From Azadirachta indica (lineage: Eukaryota; Streptophyta; Magnoliopsida; Sapindales; Meliaceae): a DNA stretch of 64,000 nucleotides. A program made the translations under genes and the position numbers. The notes below the pieces were generated by a model, which had not been told where the DNA came from, searched no databases, and was given only the letters and a program-made list of their open reading frames with translations. The stretch covers positions 14,579,368 to 14,643,367 of the forward strand of contig CM040453.1 in NCBI GenBank assembly GCA_022749755.1. Direction: 5' to 3'. Positions 46,073 through 58,297 of this stretch are shown here, piece by piece (within the stretch, counting starts at the first letter, position 1; each line of letters opens with the position of its first letter).

Positions 46073-47999
46073 ATATCTCCTCTACACTATTCCTCTTTCG
46101 TTCAATCTACTTGCAGACTTTTCCTCTATTTATGCACATAAATTATCCCATTTGTAAATTTCTAAACAAATAAATTAAATGCATCAAAACTTTGTCCAAT
46201 GGTCCATAGCCTTTTCCAAGACAGTACTAAATCTACTTTTATGACGAAGCAGCATGAGTAGTGCACTTGTTCCATCATATAGATATAAATGATAGATGGG
46301 CACCGTTTGGTTGATTGCTTGGGCTGATTGGATCGTGCGGTCCTGAAGAGAGAAGACTTGCAGCCAAGAACAAGGACCACTGCAACAAATGGTCCACAAT
46401 TTTCAATCAAATTTCAGTAATTCTTCTTATTGTATGCCATCATCTGATTAATTGTTATTGCTGTAGTCATCATTCCAATCCATTTGTTCTTCTCTCTGAA
46501 TCAATATTCTTTTCATATCTGATCATTCCGATTAATTAATTAGCTTTTTATATTTTTATTATTTTTTTTATGAGAAGGGATTCGATTCAGGTGATATTTG
46601 AAGTAGATTTCTTTAAATCTGGACAAATTTCGTTTAAATTAGATTTAAATTTCTCCATTAGATGTAGACTAGCACATATCTAGAGTCCTCACTGTCTCTA
46701 TATTTGTGTTGTATTCTCATTACATATAGATATATATATATATATATTTCTAATATCTGATTCTAACATTAATTAATTCCAACGTCATTTAAGTACATAA
46801 AAAGTTAAAAAGAATAAAAGTTTGGAGTTTATGGGATAAAATGAGATAAAATATCTGGTTAAATAATAATAGTAATAATTTTTTTTTATTAATTTTGTAT
46901 TATTACTTTTTTATCTTAGATTATATCCTCAAACTATTTTTAAAAATGTTGTTTACATCCTTTATTATTACAAGGCTAAAATTTTTATTTGCAATGATCA
47001 TGATGTCATTTTATGTACATTCTAAAATCTTTTCAATATTTTTAAGTTAAAGAAAAAAAAGAAAAAAAAAACCTCAAAGGATTTGAGTAGAATTATTAAA
47101 GGTTGCCAAATCTTTTTAACATCTTTTGAATTAATAAATATCATAAAAATGTAAATTAACTCTCCAATTTTGGTGTGTGTGTGGAATTCTAACTCTTTTT
47201 ACCATTTTAAAATAGTAAACTAGCATCTATCTATATTCATAACTTCTTTATAGCCATTAGTTCAAATTTTATTTTTGACGAGACTTTTAGAAAAAAAAAT
47301 TGTAGTACTCAATAAAAAATAAAAAATTAAAAAATTATTAGACTTATAATTATTTTTTTGGAAAATAGATTTGTGATTGTTATAATTTATTCCTAAAAAT
47401 AAATACACCTTACTACGTCAACTTTTATCTTAAGAGTGTTATTATTGTCACCTCTTAAAATTATTATTGAATCTCATTGTTGCAAAGGAAATTTATTCAA
47501 TTCACATGTTAGATTCTAACTAGTTGATTGTTTGAATAGGCATTAAGCTACTTTAGTGTGCTTTGATACTACTAGATTTCTAAACCCAGATTAAACTTTC
47601 ACACCCCTTTTACGTTATAGTGAGTAAGACCAATTATGTTTTTTAGATCTCATTTAGTGATTCAAAAGTTCTAATGTTATAACCTTATAAGACGAAACTT
47701 GGACTTGCTCGAAGGGATAGAACTATCGTTGCTATTATACTAGTGATTATTTAATAAGAAATGAGATATAATTTATGATTTCATAATATACGTGAGAGCA
47801 AGATAAATTCCTACTTTTCTTCTAAAAAAATAGTTGAGACAAATTTTATTTAAATTGAATGCAGATTTCTAGATAGTACAAGATTAAAACTTGTGATTTC
47901 TGACAAATTTGATCCAATTAAAACTCTTAATTTCGAATAAAATTTCTAATATGATATTAGTAAATGTAATTTGTAATAATATACATGTTTATATATTAT
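46073..47999. other. MYB upstream region and AT-rich intergenic DNA
   Basis: No gene. It contains a (TA)n run at 46731-46748 and several stretches of TE-like low-complexity DNA that I could not classify. Short frames at 46162-46539 have no motif. Confidence 0.45.
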
Positions 48000-50200
48000 A
48001 GGCTTATTTTAATTATGTTCCAGTGGACGGCTCAGCCGAGCCCAACTATCTATAGAAGCCCAACACAGTCATTCGCAACCATGACTGTAATTAGAGGGGT
48101 CAAACAAATGTGTCTTATGGTTACAGCCAAGTCAAACAGGTCAAAGGTCAAGTCTCTTTCAGTAGACTTCTGCAATCAAATTTGGCCACGTGGCTATCAC
48201 CGCATAACACTTGTCACTTTATGAATAGCTGGTTTCATTCTTTATGAAAAGACAAAGTTACCCTGTTGAAGATGAGCCGATTGGATTGTCTCCAAAATGT
48301 GTATGAAGTATGTTTGGCAGGCAATTTTTTTAAAAACAATAATGAAAAACACATGAATTTCACTTTTTAGTTATAAGGTATAATAATTTATTTATTTTTC
48401 ATTATGAAAAAAAAGACTTTTTGACTCTTGCGACAACTTTCTTTTTAAATTAGATAATAGTTAATCACGATTTAGTCTTCTAATACAATTTTTTTCATCA
48501 TAATTAATTTTTAAAATAAATTTGAGAATGGGATATTTAAAATGTTTCTTCTGTGAAGAATTAAGTTTATTCAAATTAATTTATGTACTTAAAATATCAA
48601 ATGTCATATGACAAATATAATTATTGGAATTAAATTCTTTCAAAAATATTTATTCTACGTGTTTTTACAATTATTATTTTTGAAACACAATTTTCAAGAA
48701 AAATGTTATAGAAGGCAATTTTATACTTTGAAAAATATTAAACCAAAAATATCATTTTATTTTATTCTATATAAAAACCAGTTTAGTAGTAATACTAAAT
48801 GTGTCGCTGGATACCCTTTTTTAGTTTCTTTATTGTTTTAGAAATTATCCGTTATGTCCTTTTGTCGGTCGATTTAATAATAAAAAAAACTTTTTGGGTA
48901 AAATTGTAATCGACCTCGACTAACATTTTAAAATTCAAAAAGAACTCTGACACCTTTGTACAACTTATAACCAAAAATTTGAAACTGACCTACATAACTT
49001 CTGAAACCGACAATTTGGACAATTTCACTTGGATCCACTTTTCATTTTGGGGAGGAATAGAAGGAGGCATCGGAGGAGACGATGACGTGGCTGAGGGCAG
49101 TGGCGCATCATTCGGTGAAGTGGGAACGGTGTGTGGCATCAAATTTCCAAAAAAATGTAAATTAATTTATTAATAAATAAATTATCTAAAAAATACCTTA
49201 AATAATAATTTATAATTTAAATATTAATAAATTATTTTATTAATATATTATTTAATAATTTATTAATATATTACCTAAAACACATGTAAATATATGTTTA
49301 AAATGTTTATATATTTTAATTAAAATTTATCATGTTTTAGGCAACTACTTGAGACTCACCCGATGATTTTACATTATCTTAAATTTAAATAATAATAAAA
49401 AATAAGAATTTAATATTTTAGGAATAAAATTTTTCACTTTAAGTCAAAATATTTTTAAAAAATTACTTGAAATTTACCAATAGTATATTAATGACAACCG
49501 GCAAAAAGCCACCGCCATTATACCCTGGCGACCACTATCTGCCGCCTTCAATCACCATCGACACTAACTCAAAATAAAATTTTGTCGATATTATTAGACT
49601 TCAAATATCTATATTTACGTGTTAATACAATTATTTTTGTGAAAAAAAATGATGAAAGGAGATAAAAAGTGGGTGCCATGTGGCTGAACAAACCAGCAAC
49701 GACTGGCAGCACACTACCAACCATTGTCAGAACCAGTAGAAGTCAATCATCCAAAATTGGTGGTGTCATACCACCACGTCTTGCCGATGTGATGGAACCA
49801 CAGGGTGGCTGTCTCTATGCTGGTCTCGTTCCATTGCCTTTTAAGAAAACACCAACACCATCGCGTAAATCCAAAATTTTGAAATTTAACGCTGTCGACA
49901 AAAGTTTTTTTGGAGTCGGCAGACGGTGGCAGTGTAGTTCTGGCAGCTTCAATGTCTGGCAAATTGATTTCTTTATTTTAGAAGGTCAATTTCATAAAAT
50001 CATTTTTTTTTATATTATATTAATTATCAAAACTCAAATGGCTGGCATGGGTCCCACACGATGTTGCATTAGGACCCACATCCCACCACGTGACACCTAT
50101 TTATTTTTTCAGATTAGTGCCCAAGGATATTTACGTGAAAACACTCTAAAAAAAACTTTTTCTTATTAACTCATGTAACCGTATGATATAATCAGGTAGG
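48000..50200. other. intergenic region with GC-richer islands, no gene recognised
   Basis: Bases 48010-48240 and 49040-49140, plus 49480-50110, are less AT-rich than the rest. The longest frame (49669-50169, 166 codons) begins with GTG rather than ATG and has no motif; I do not call it a gene. CCACC/GGTGG-type runs at 49500-49560 and 49740-49860 suggest a degraded non-coding element. Confidence 0.4.
48098..48194. promoter_or_regulatory. cluster of W-box cores and a palindromic G-box
   Basis: Four GTCAA elements (complement TTGAC, the WRKY-binding W-box core) at 48098-48103, 48130-48135, 48139-48144 and 48146-48151 are followed by the perfect palindrome GCCACGTGGC at 48185-48194, containing the CACGTG G-box. 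No recognisable gene starts nearby on either strand, so the assignment is by motif only. Confidence 0.4.
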
Positions 50201-53200
50201 ATGTAACCGAGGGCGAACCTCTTCAACGACCTGAGTGGGCCATGACCCCCTAGGGCTCCACCAAAATTTTTAAATAAAACTTTTTTATATTCTTAATTAG
50301 AGAATGAAATATCTTTTTGACCCCCTATTTTTTTTTTTTAAAGATTTGATACTTTAGATTAAAATGAATGTGTTTATAATTTTATAGTTTTAATTATTTA
50401 TTTTTATATTATTAATGATAAATTACTTAAACATATATATTTTTAAGTTTTAAAATAGTGATCTCAGCTATTTATTAATATTTTACTTATAAAGTAATTT
50501 TCTTTAAGGAATTACTTATTTAATAGGAAATCTTTTCTTTATCCAAAACTATATAATTTTGAAAATTTTTTCTTTATAGGAAAATTATGTACTTATAAGT
50601 TTTTTTCTTATAAGAAAAGAATTTTTTTGGCTAGTGTATATATATATATATATATATATCTTAGACTTTCAAGAAATTATTTTGATACTATCTCACCATA
50701 AATAAATACATAAATGTTATGTTACTTTCTATACAAAATTAGAAACAATTACTTTAATATATATATATATTATAATTTGAAGATAATTAAGCACAAGAAC
50801 TCATTAACACAATTTAGTAAACAATATGTTTGTGTAATAAAATATAAAACTCAGAGATAATACTAAATATTACCAAAATTAATTAAATATAATTTAAAAA
50901 GTTCATGAAATATTAGAAACTCGCCCAAGATATCAACTACTCGAATGAGCTAGAAATGTTTTCTTCTATAGCAATGTCGTTTGTTATTCTGCTGCCTAAC
51001 CACTTTTCTGCTATAAAATTAATTATCAATGACTTCTGAAATATTAAACAATATAGAAGTCTTTTTTAATTTTGAATAAATTATCATCTCTTAATAATTT
51101 TTTTATTTACATGTAATATTGGCATTAAATGATAATCTTATTTTTTAATATTTATTTATTAATTTTTTGAATTTAAAAAAACAAATTATTATTTGAACTC
51201 TTAATTTTAGATCTCGGTTCTGTCTTTGGATGTAACAAGATATTTTTAAAATAATAGGACATACTATATACATATATTGTACTCGGGATCTAAAACATGC
51301 GTTATTTGGTTACGAGGGGTAAAAACATTTAAAATGCATGTTTTTAGATAATTTTAACAATAAATTTTATTTTTAACTAATTACGGAATTAACCCTGATT
51401 TTGGGTATATTAGGTAATTCTCCTTCTTGTAATTATGTGGAGGAAACAAAAAGGAAGAAAAAGTTGGAAGGCTTTTCGTTCCATCCAGCTTTCGTTGGGC
51501 CGTAATTCCTACAGTAGTCTGTGTATCTTTGACCCATCCAAGCCTCATTTCGCTTGCCCAAAACACTTTTTATAAATAAAAAAGCGTTGTTAAAAGAGAA
51601 AAAAAATTATTTTCTTTTTTTTTTTTATAATGTCATGTTAAATAAACCCAAAATACTTTTTGTTTAAAATAATATATTTAAAATTTCACCAAAATACATG
51701 TAATTTGTACAAGTCTTGTCAAGGGTTCTCACTTTTTAGTGTGAGTAGGAATACATCTACTACGAAAGTAAATATTTTATATATTATACACAAATATTTA
51801 AGGTGTAACATATCTATCAAATCTATCTTTTAAGTGTAATTTGGATGATTTAGAGTACGTTCGACAGGTTTAAATCATTTGGAGTTATGAGTAATAAAGG
51901 GTACAGGTTTAATATTTTGTAAGTAAAATCTGATAATAAAGAGGAAGACTTTAGTATTTTATGAGTGAGATTTAACAGTATAAGTAAAAGTTTAATTTTT
52001 TCTGAGTTAAGTTTCTTACTTTTATTTAAAATTTAAAAATAATAAATAAATGTAATGCTTAAAAATAGAAAGAAAATACATATATCAAGATGAAAACAGG
52101 ACTTTGAAACTTATTTATAAAATAATTTTATTTATTATATAAACCTGTTGAAACACTCTGCATCTGGTCGTAGTTTACGAGCCGTCTAATTTACTCACGA
52201 AAGAATGAATGTTGCAGTAAATTGAAAGATTCCCAATATCTCTAGCTACCCTCTTAGACAATTGACCTCTTTTGACAAATCAGATTGCAATAAAGAAATC
52301 AAACAAATTAATTAACCCATTGTCACGTGACTCTTATGATCCATTCAGTCAACTGTTAATTACAAATTCCCATTAATTAACAGTCTGTTTTTGACTTGTG
52401 AGCTAAAAAACAATACATTTCCATTGTAAAAGTTAGACTTTGATTTGTATGTATGTAGCTTTATAGAGTTGGCTCCAATCCAACACGTCAAGCAGGCATG
52501 TGGCAGGTGCTCGAGCACAATCCCCAATGGCTTTGGGTTTGGGTTTGATTTCAAGTCAAAATCTGAAACCACATATCACTCCACGAGGTTAGGCCATTAG
52601 CCAACAACACTCTGCTGAGTGCTGCACCCTTTGCGTTGAGTTGCCTTGCCTTGCTTTGCCTTGCCTTGCTCGATTCTCTACAATCCCATTTCAGATTTCA
52701 GAACTCAGCCATCGCCATTAAAGCTTTTGCCTTTCATAGTCTCATCCAATCCAGACAAAATAATGTGCCAAGAAAAAGTTAAAAGGGAAATAGAAAAGAG
52801 ATCCTAATTAGGTTTAAACCAAAACTTTAATCCACTGACAGCTACTTGTGAGAAAAGCACTTCCTTTCTGCTTTTACCCTTTTCAACCTACAGTGCCTTT
52901 CAATGGAAGCATCAAAGGCAAATAGTTGTACCCGTTACCAAAGCTATTATTAATTCCAAGGCTTTTTCAGTTTTTATGATAATCTAAAAAAATATGGTTA
53001 TTATCAAATGCCTCCCCTGAAGTTTGGGATAATATCAATTGAATGAAAAGATGGAGAACATGTCAAAAATCTCAATTGTCCTCGATCGCTTAACTTTTAT
53101 TATAAAATAACTCTGACAACAATTATTTGGATTATATATATTTCATCACTTCAGTGTTGTGAGGCATATTATTTACTTTGTTTTTAAGTATATATCAACT

Positions 53201-54392
53201 TTTACTTGCTTAGAACAAGAAAATAAGATTGAATAGAATCAAACAAAAGAAGGTAGATGATTAATATATCAAAAACTAGTTCAATACAAAGAGGGTTTGC
53301 AATATACTAAAAATCAACTTGTCTATTGAGATTCTTATAGACAAAGCAAAATAAAGTAAAATGCATAATTCTAAAAAGGGAATGTATACAAATCAATACG
53401 TATTATAACAATTGCTAATCAGACTGTAACATGTCAATCGTATCTTAAAAACAAATTAATCTCACAAACTAATAAAAACACCTAGAAAAATTGAATTATT
53501 AACATGAGATTTAGTTTTTCAAGTTTCTAATAAACTTTAAGAAACTTCAAGAAGAATTTTGGAAAATTTTGAAAGAAATTTACAACAATTTTTCAGAATT
53601 TTGCTGAAGAAACTCAAAACCTTTAGAATAAAAATTTATTTTCTTAAAATTTCTTCAGTTTTCAAATAACCAAACACAAATCATAGCTTATTTCTTGAAT
53701 TTGATTTGTTTTCTCTGAATAATATAGCATGTATCACATTATGAGTCGTTTACTTCTTTCCCTTTCAATGTGGTAGTTAACTAACATTTGACTAACGATT
53801 TAAGAGAAGTTTTTGATATATTCTCCATTCTTTTTATCTAACTAATAGTATCTCAAAATTGGGAGGAGAATTTTGATAATAACCCTAAAAAGTAATGCAG
53901 ATAGTTTGGTCTTTGCCTTCGCTTTCACAGCCACACCGACTTTCTGTAACAGTTAAAAACCCCATACCTTCGTGAAAAACCTGTGCTTAGCGGGACCCAT
54001 TTTTCCTTCTGAGCCGCGTGAATCCAGCAAGCAAAAGCCCTTTTACACGAAAAGCACTAGATTAGGGTTGAAAATCGGGAGCAAAACCACATATAATAAT
54101 CTGAGAAGTTGACAAATTAACCCCTTTGAAATAGAAGAAGAAAGAGCAAAGAGTGCAGACCCCTGTCGTTTCTCACTTCATTTCCTTTTTGTATATGTAC
54201 TGTTCCACTGACTCTCTGTTTTCCATTAAAAGCGCTGAGGGCCAGTATCTTTCTTACTAGATTCTCGCTCTGTAATTCTGAGCTAGAATTTATATCACCT
54301 TGAGAATCCCCATACCTTTCTGAGAAAATCCTTCATTTTCTCTTTTCTCTCTTGTATTGGCTTTGCCTCTGCTGCCACGGAAACAACTTAAC
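50201..54392. other. AT-rich intergenic DNA and upstream region of the RIN4-like gene
   Basis: No coding sequence. It contains an AT dinucleotide run at 50636-50659 and a 30-bp pentamer repeat at 52641-52670. From about 53900 the composition becomes less AT-rich; this should be promoter and 5' leader of the gene whose ATG is at 54393. Confidence 0.45.
52641..52670. repeat. TTGCC/TTGCT pentamer repeat, two 15-bp units
   Basis: TTGCCTTGCCTTGCT occurs twice in a row. Confidence 0.9.
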
Positions 54393-56223
54393 ATGGATGT
54401 AAGTTCTCTTCTCTATGAATGAATCAACCATGCATTGTGTTAATTTTTTTCTTGTTATCGATTAATTCTTCTGATGGGTTTCCGGTTTTGATAGGATTAT
54501 TGTAAAAGGAGTGGACAAATACCTGCTTTTGGAGACTGGGATTACGCAAACGAAATGCCAATTACTCAGTATTTTGAATCTGCAAGACAAGCAGGCTTGC
54601 TTAGATACAGCTCTTCTTCTGGTGAATCTGAGCATCCCGCTTACATTCGTGGTCATGGTGATTTATACAATGTTGATAATCATTTCAACAAACCTTCTCG
54701 CAATTATGCTGCTCCTCCCCGTAAGGTATATAAACTTCATTCTCCATTTTAATCAGTTTACTGCAATTTCATGGCTTCCTTATTTTCTCTGCTGGTTTAC
54801 TGTTTTTTATCCAGATTCTATAGCTCATTCTGATTTTGTTTTCCAAAGGTCGTCTCTGTTCTCAAATGGGACAAAGTGATATTAAAAAAAAAGCCCAGAA
54901 CTGCTATTGAGAAGTGCATTTTTGTAGTGTTCTTCCAAATGTAGGCTGAAGTTTTTCAAGAATCATAAGTTTTCAAGTGGTTCAATACATGCATATAATT
55001 GGATAAACTGTTCTTCTTTTGAATAATTTTGGTTATTACCTTGTAGACGAGAATAAAAGAGAAGCGAGGGTCGAATGTTAAGGAGACGCAGAAAATGCAA
55101 GTGAAGAAGAAGGTATGTAACGTGAATGAACCGGCAAGGAAACAACCACAATACAATGTCAACAATAATAATATCCGTAAGCTTCATCCTCACGACGACG
55201 TCGTGAAACCCACTGCTACTCGTTCTAGAATCTTGCCTGCTGCTCCTGTTGCTGTTGCTGTTGCTGTTGCTGCTAGACCTAAAGCTGTTGATGAAGACCT
55301 CTACAAAATCCCCCCTGAGCTTCTTCGTTCTTCCAAACGGGTATGCAATCAACTCTTATTTTTCTTTTTTGAATTTCCTTTTATTGGAGAAATAACAATA
55401 TTTAATTTGGGTCCCTGAGCTACATTATGGTATTGTAAGCAAGGACATAATTTATTTTAATTACATTAAATATATATAAAGAAATTGTAGTGTGACAGGG
55501 GGCCCAATAGCAGGTAATATACTGAAGAGGTGTCCAAAGAAGCTAGCACTTCTTTCACATGATGGGGAGTGATTCAGAAAACAGATGAATCAAAATTTAG
55601 TGGTCTGATTTAAGTCCACATTTTCAATTATTTGGTTTGTGGAATTCTTTAGGTAAAGGAAAACAAAAGTAAATAAATAGTATGAAAATTCTAATACACC
55701 TTTTGATTTTGCTGAAATCCTGCAGCTGTTGGGTCCCCTTTATGGGTATATACATTATCATGTGAGAAGACAAAGTCATTTATGGCAAGAAAACTTGGCA
55801 TCAAATTTTGAATTTCTAGTCCTAATTTTACCAAACTCTTATCATTCTGTCCCATGGCTAGAGAAAAACAAGACATGGGTCCATTGTATCAATAAATTTA
55901 CATGCTTTTTCATCGGAAATAATTAATTGGAATGATCCTTTATCGTCTGTTCAATAATAACAATAGATAATAACTCGTTGAGATTGAATGGATTCAGATG
56001 AAAATATAGGCCCACAATATTGTGGACTATGGATTTGGGCTGGTGGTCCACGCGGCCCTTTTTGTATATAAAAACGTTTTTTTTTTTTATTTTTTAATTG
56101 TTATTGATTATTTATTAATATTATCTTATATTGTGTATGAATCTCACCATTTTCTTATTATTTCTGATGCAGAAGAAGATGCCAGGATTCTTTTCCTGCC
56201 TAGTACCTGCATGTGCCTCTTGA
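54393..56223 (+). CDS. RIN4/NOI-family protein, four exons
   Basis: Exons: 54393-54398, 54495-54725, 55047-55340 and 56173-56223; all introns GT-AG, 193 aa. The first exon holds only the codons for Met-Asp, and the frame resumes as DYCKRSG. Residues 11-35 form a NOI motif (IPAFGDWDYANEMPITQYFE...), the nitrate-induced/RIN4 domain. In RIN4 that domain is a target of bacterial effectors and binds immune receptors at the plasma membrane. The C-terminus ends FFSCLVPACAS with two cysteines that could be acylated, as in RIN4. Between them is a basic, disordered stretch with a short alanine-valine repeat. It has one NOI motif where RIN4 has two, so it belongs to the wider NOI family, and a direct immune role is inference. 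Confidence 0.9.
55247..55273 (+). repeat. coding GTTGCT microsatellite
   Basis: About four GTTGCT hexamers inside exon 3 of the RIN4-like gene, giving an alternating valine-alanine run. Hexamer slippage would change length by two residues without a frameshift. Confidence 0.85.
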
Positions 56224-58297
56224 CTTGAGTGTGGACTTCAATGAATGAATCGAATCGAATCAAATCAACTATTCTCTCTCTTGTGAGAATTTTTATATGA
56301 AGTTTGTAGGAATAGTAGTGTTTGTATGATGTATATTAGCTTGAACCAAGACATGTTTCAAAATGAGAATAGAGTTCATGGGTTTTTATTTTAAAAAATT
56401 GTTGATATACATGTGTTGAATATCTATATTAATGAAACCCCAACAAGATACAATGAACTTAGAATCAATATTGATTAGGTTAAAATAAGTACACTTTTGA
56501 TTAAAGAATTAAATCCCAACATTTTGAAAAATTACATCTTTTGAAAAGGATTGGCTAGAAATGATTCCCTAATTTATATTTAACATTATGGTGTGATGAG
56601 AACTTTTCTAGATCCTGTAAGCCACTAGTGAAGTAACAGATCTACGGATGAAATTAGCCTGTTTAGGTTTTGTAGATTGGATAGGGTAGAGTGGGCATAA
56701 AAAGTTAAAAATAAATAAAAAATGGTGCCAATCACTCAAAGTTTCTTTGTAAACCTTGAATTTTTCTTCCTTGGTAAATGGTTTTGTTAAAGTCCAATTT
56801 TGGGCCAATGTTGAAAGCTATAGAGATAAGGGAATTTAAAAGCAGATCCACTGGTTTTGAACATTCACTTATAAAAAAAGCACTTTTTATTTCCCCACTT
56901 TCGAAGGACCACCTTAACCGAAAGCAAACAAAGATGTTGCATCTGATATTGTCTCATTACCCTTCAAAATCAATCCCTACTTGCATAGCTAGCTATTGCA
57001 CTTCATATACATACATTCAATTTGAAATTGACATCATTTTGGATTAGACCATCAATATATTATATCAGAAAATCCCACGTGAGACATCATATGCCAGAAA
57101 ATTATTAACAGTGACGCAGCCAGTCATGGGATTTATAAATTCAATACCCTTTCACCATACAATCTTGAATCCAACAATTCTTCATAATTTGATCCTGCAG
57201 ATGAAGTACCCAAGCTGAAATGTCAGTATCAGGTTTACAGAAGCTGCATGACTACAGCTTTGTTGCATAGTCAATTCCTTGGAGGCTTGGACAAATGAAG
57301 ATTCAGATTTCTAAACCATTCCTATAGAATATAGCACAAGCATGACTAATGCTGTAAGCAGTAACAGCATGAAAACAAAATTCAGCTAATCCAACGCAAT
57401 CTGACTAATTCTTAAGTATTATAATAACATTATTTGTCAAAGTGGCCCAAAACAGCTGTAGACTAATGGAGGAAACTTCTAGCAGTCCATGATTAAACTT
57501 GCTATCTGTAAGAAGATTAGCAGACCCTGTAAAGATTAGTAAGAAAAATAGAAAGGAGGTCATGTCAATATACTTTTTGATTTGTATATTCATATTTCTA
57601 CATGGTTAACTTGAACTACAATCCTGGAAAAGAGCAGGCCATGGAACTACAAGTCAGCGCATGGTGCTCATACTGGCTTTCGACATCAACTGGTTTTATC
57701 TTTTCCCATCTGTTAAATATTCCCGAAGCTCCAGCTCTACTCCAGAGAGCCGACAAAATTTTGTCGGTATCATACTCGTATTATAAAAGTTAATCCACTG
57801 ATAAAAACCTTTGTATTAAGAAAATATATTGTGATATGGTGCCGACACTTGCTCTGAAACGTTGGTGGTGACAGGAACAAAAAGAGGAGACCCTACAACT
57901 ACAGTCATTCATCTGCTACCAACCTTATATCACCATCATTCAGTAGACCCTTGCTCCTCTAATTTAGCAACAATGAAAATATCATAGTTTCAATCAGATA
58001 ATCAAAGTCATAAAAGTAATTTAGAGGCCTATTCTGATGAAATAAAATATGAAAGCAAAACTTAAGGGTAGTAGTAATTATTTCATTCATGATCAATGAA
58101 CGTAAAAATAGGGTATCTTTTGTTCATCTATAAGCCTGTGATGGATCAAAACTTGCCTGATATGAGTATAGGAAATGTGTACAAAATTTGTAAGGTTTTT
58201 ACAGGTAATAAGCTCAGATTACTGTGTACACTTGCGAGAGAGGAAGAGTATTTACAATGGGTGGTTGAGGTTTAATTGAATGAAGGGCTTTATTTCA
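56224..58297. other. spacer between the RIN4-like and PUB9-like genes
   Basis: No gene recognised. The two genes converge, so it should hold both 3' untranslated regions. Composition rises slightly in GC from about 57600 to 58300, on the PUB9 3' side. Confidence 0.45.

Noticed and set aside
46162..46539. Three short frames upstream of the MYB gene
   Set aside because: They overlap on both strands, have no motif and fall where the MYB promoter should be.
49669..50169. 166-codon open frame on the + strand as a gene
   Set aside because: It starts with GTG, has no domain, and includes a hydrophobic AT-rich tail that looks like translated spacer.
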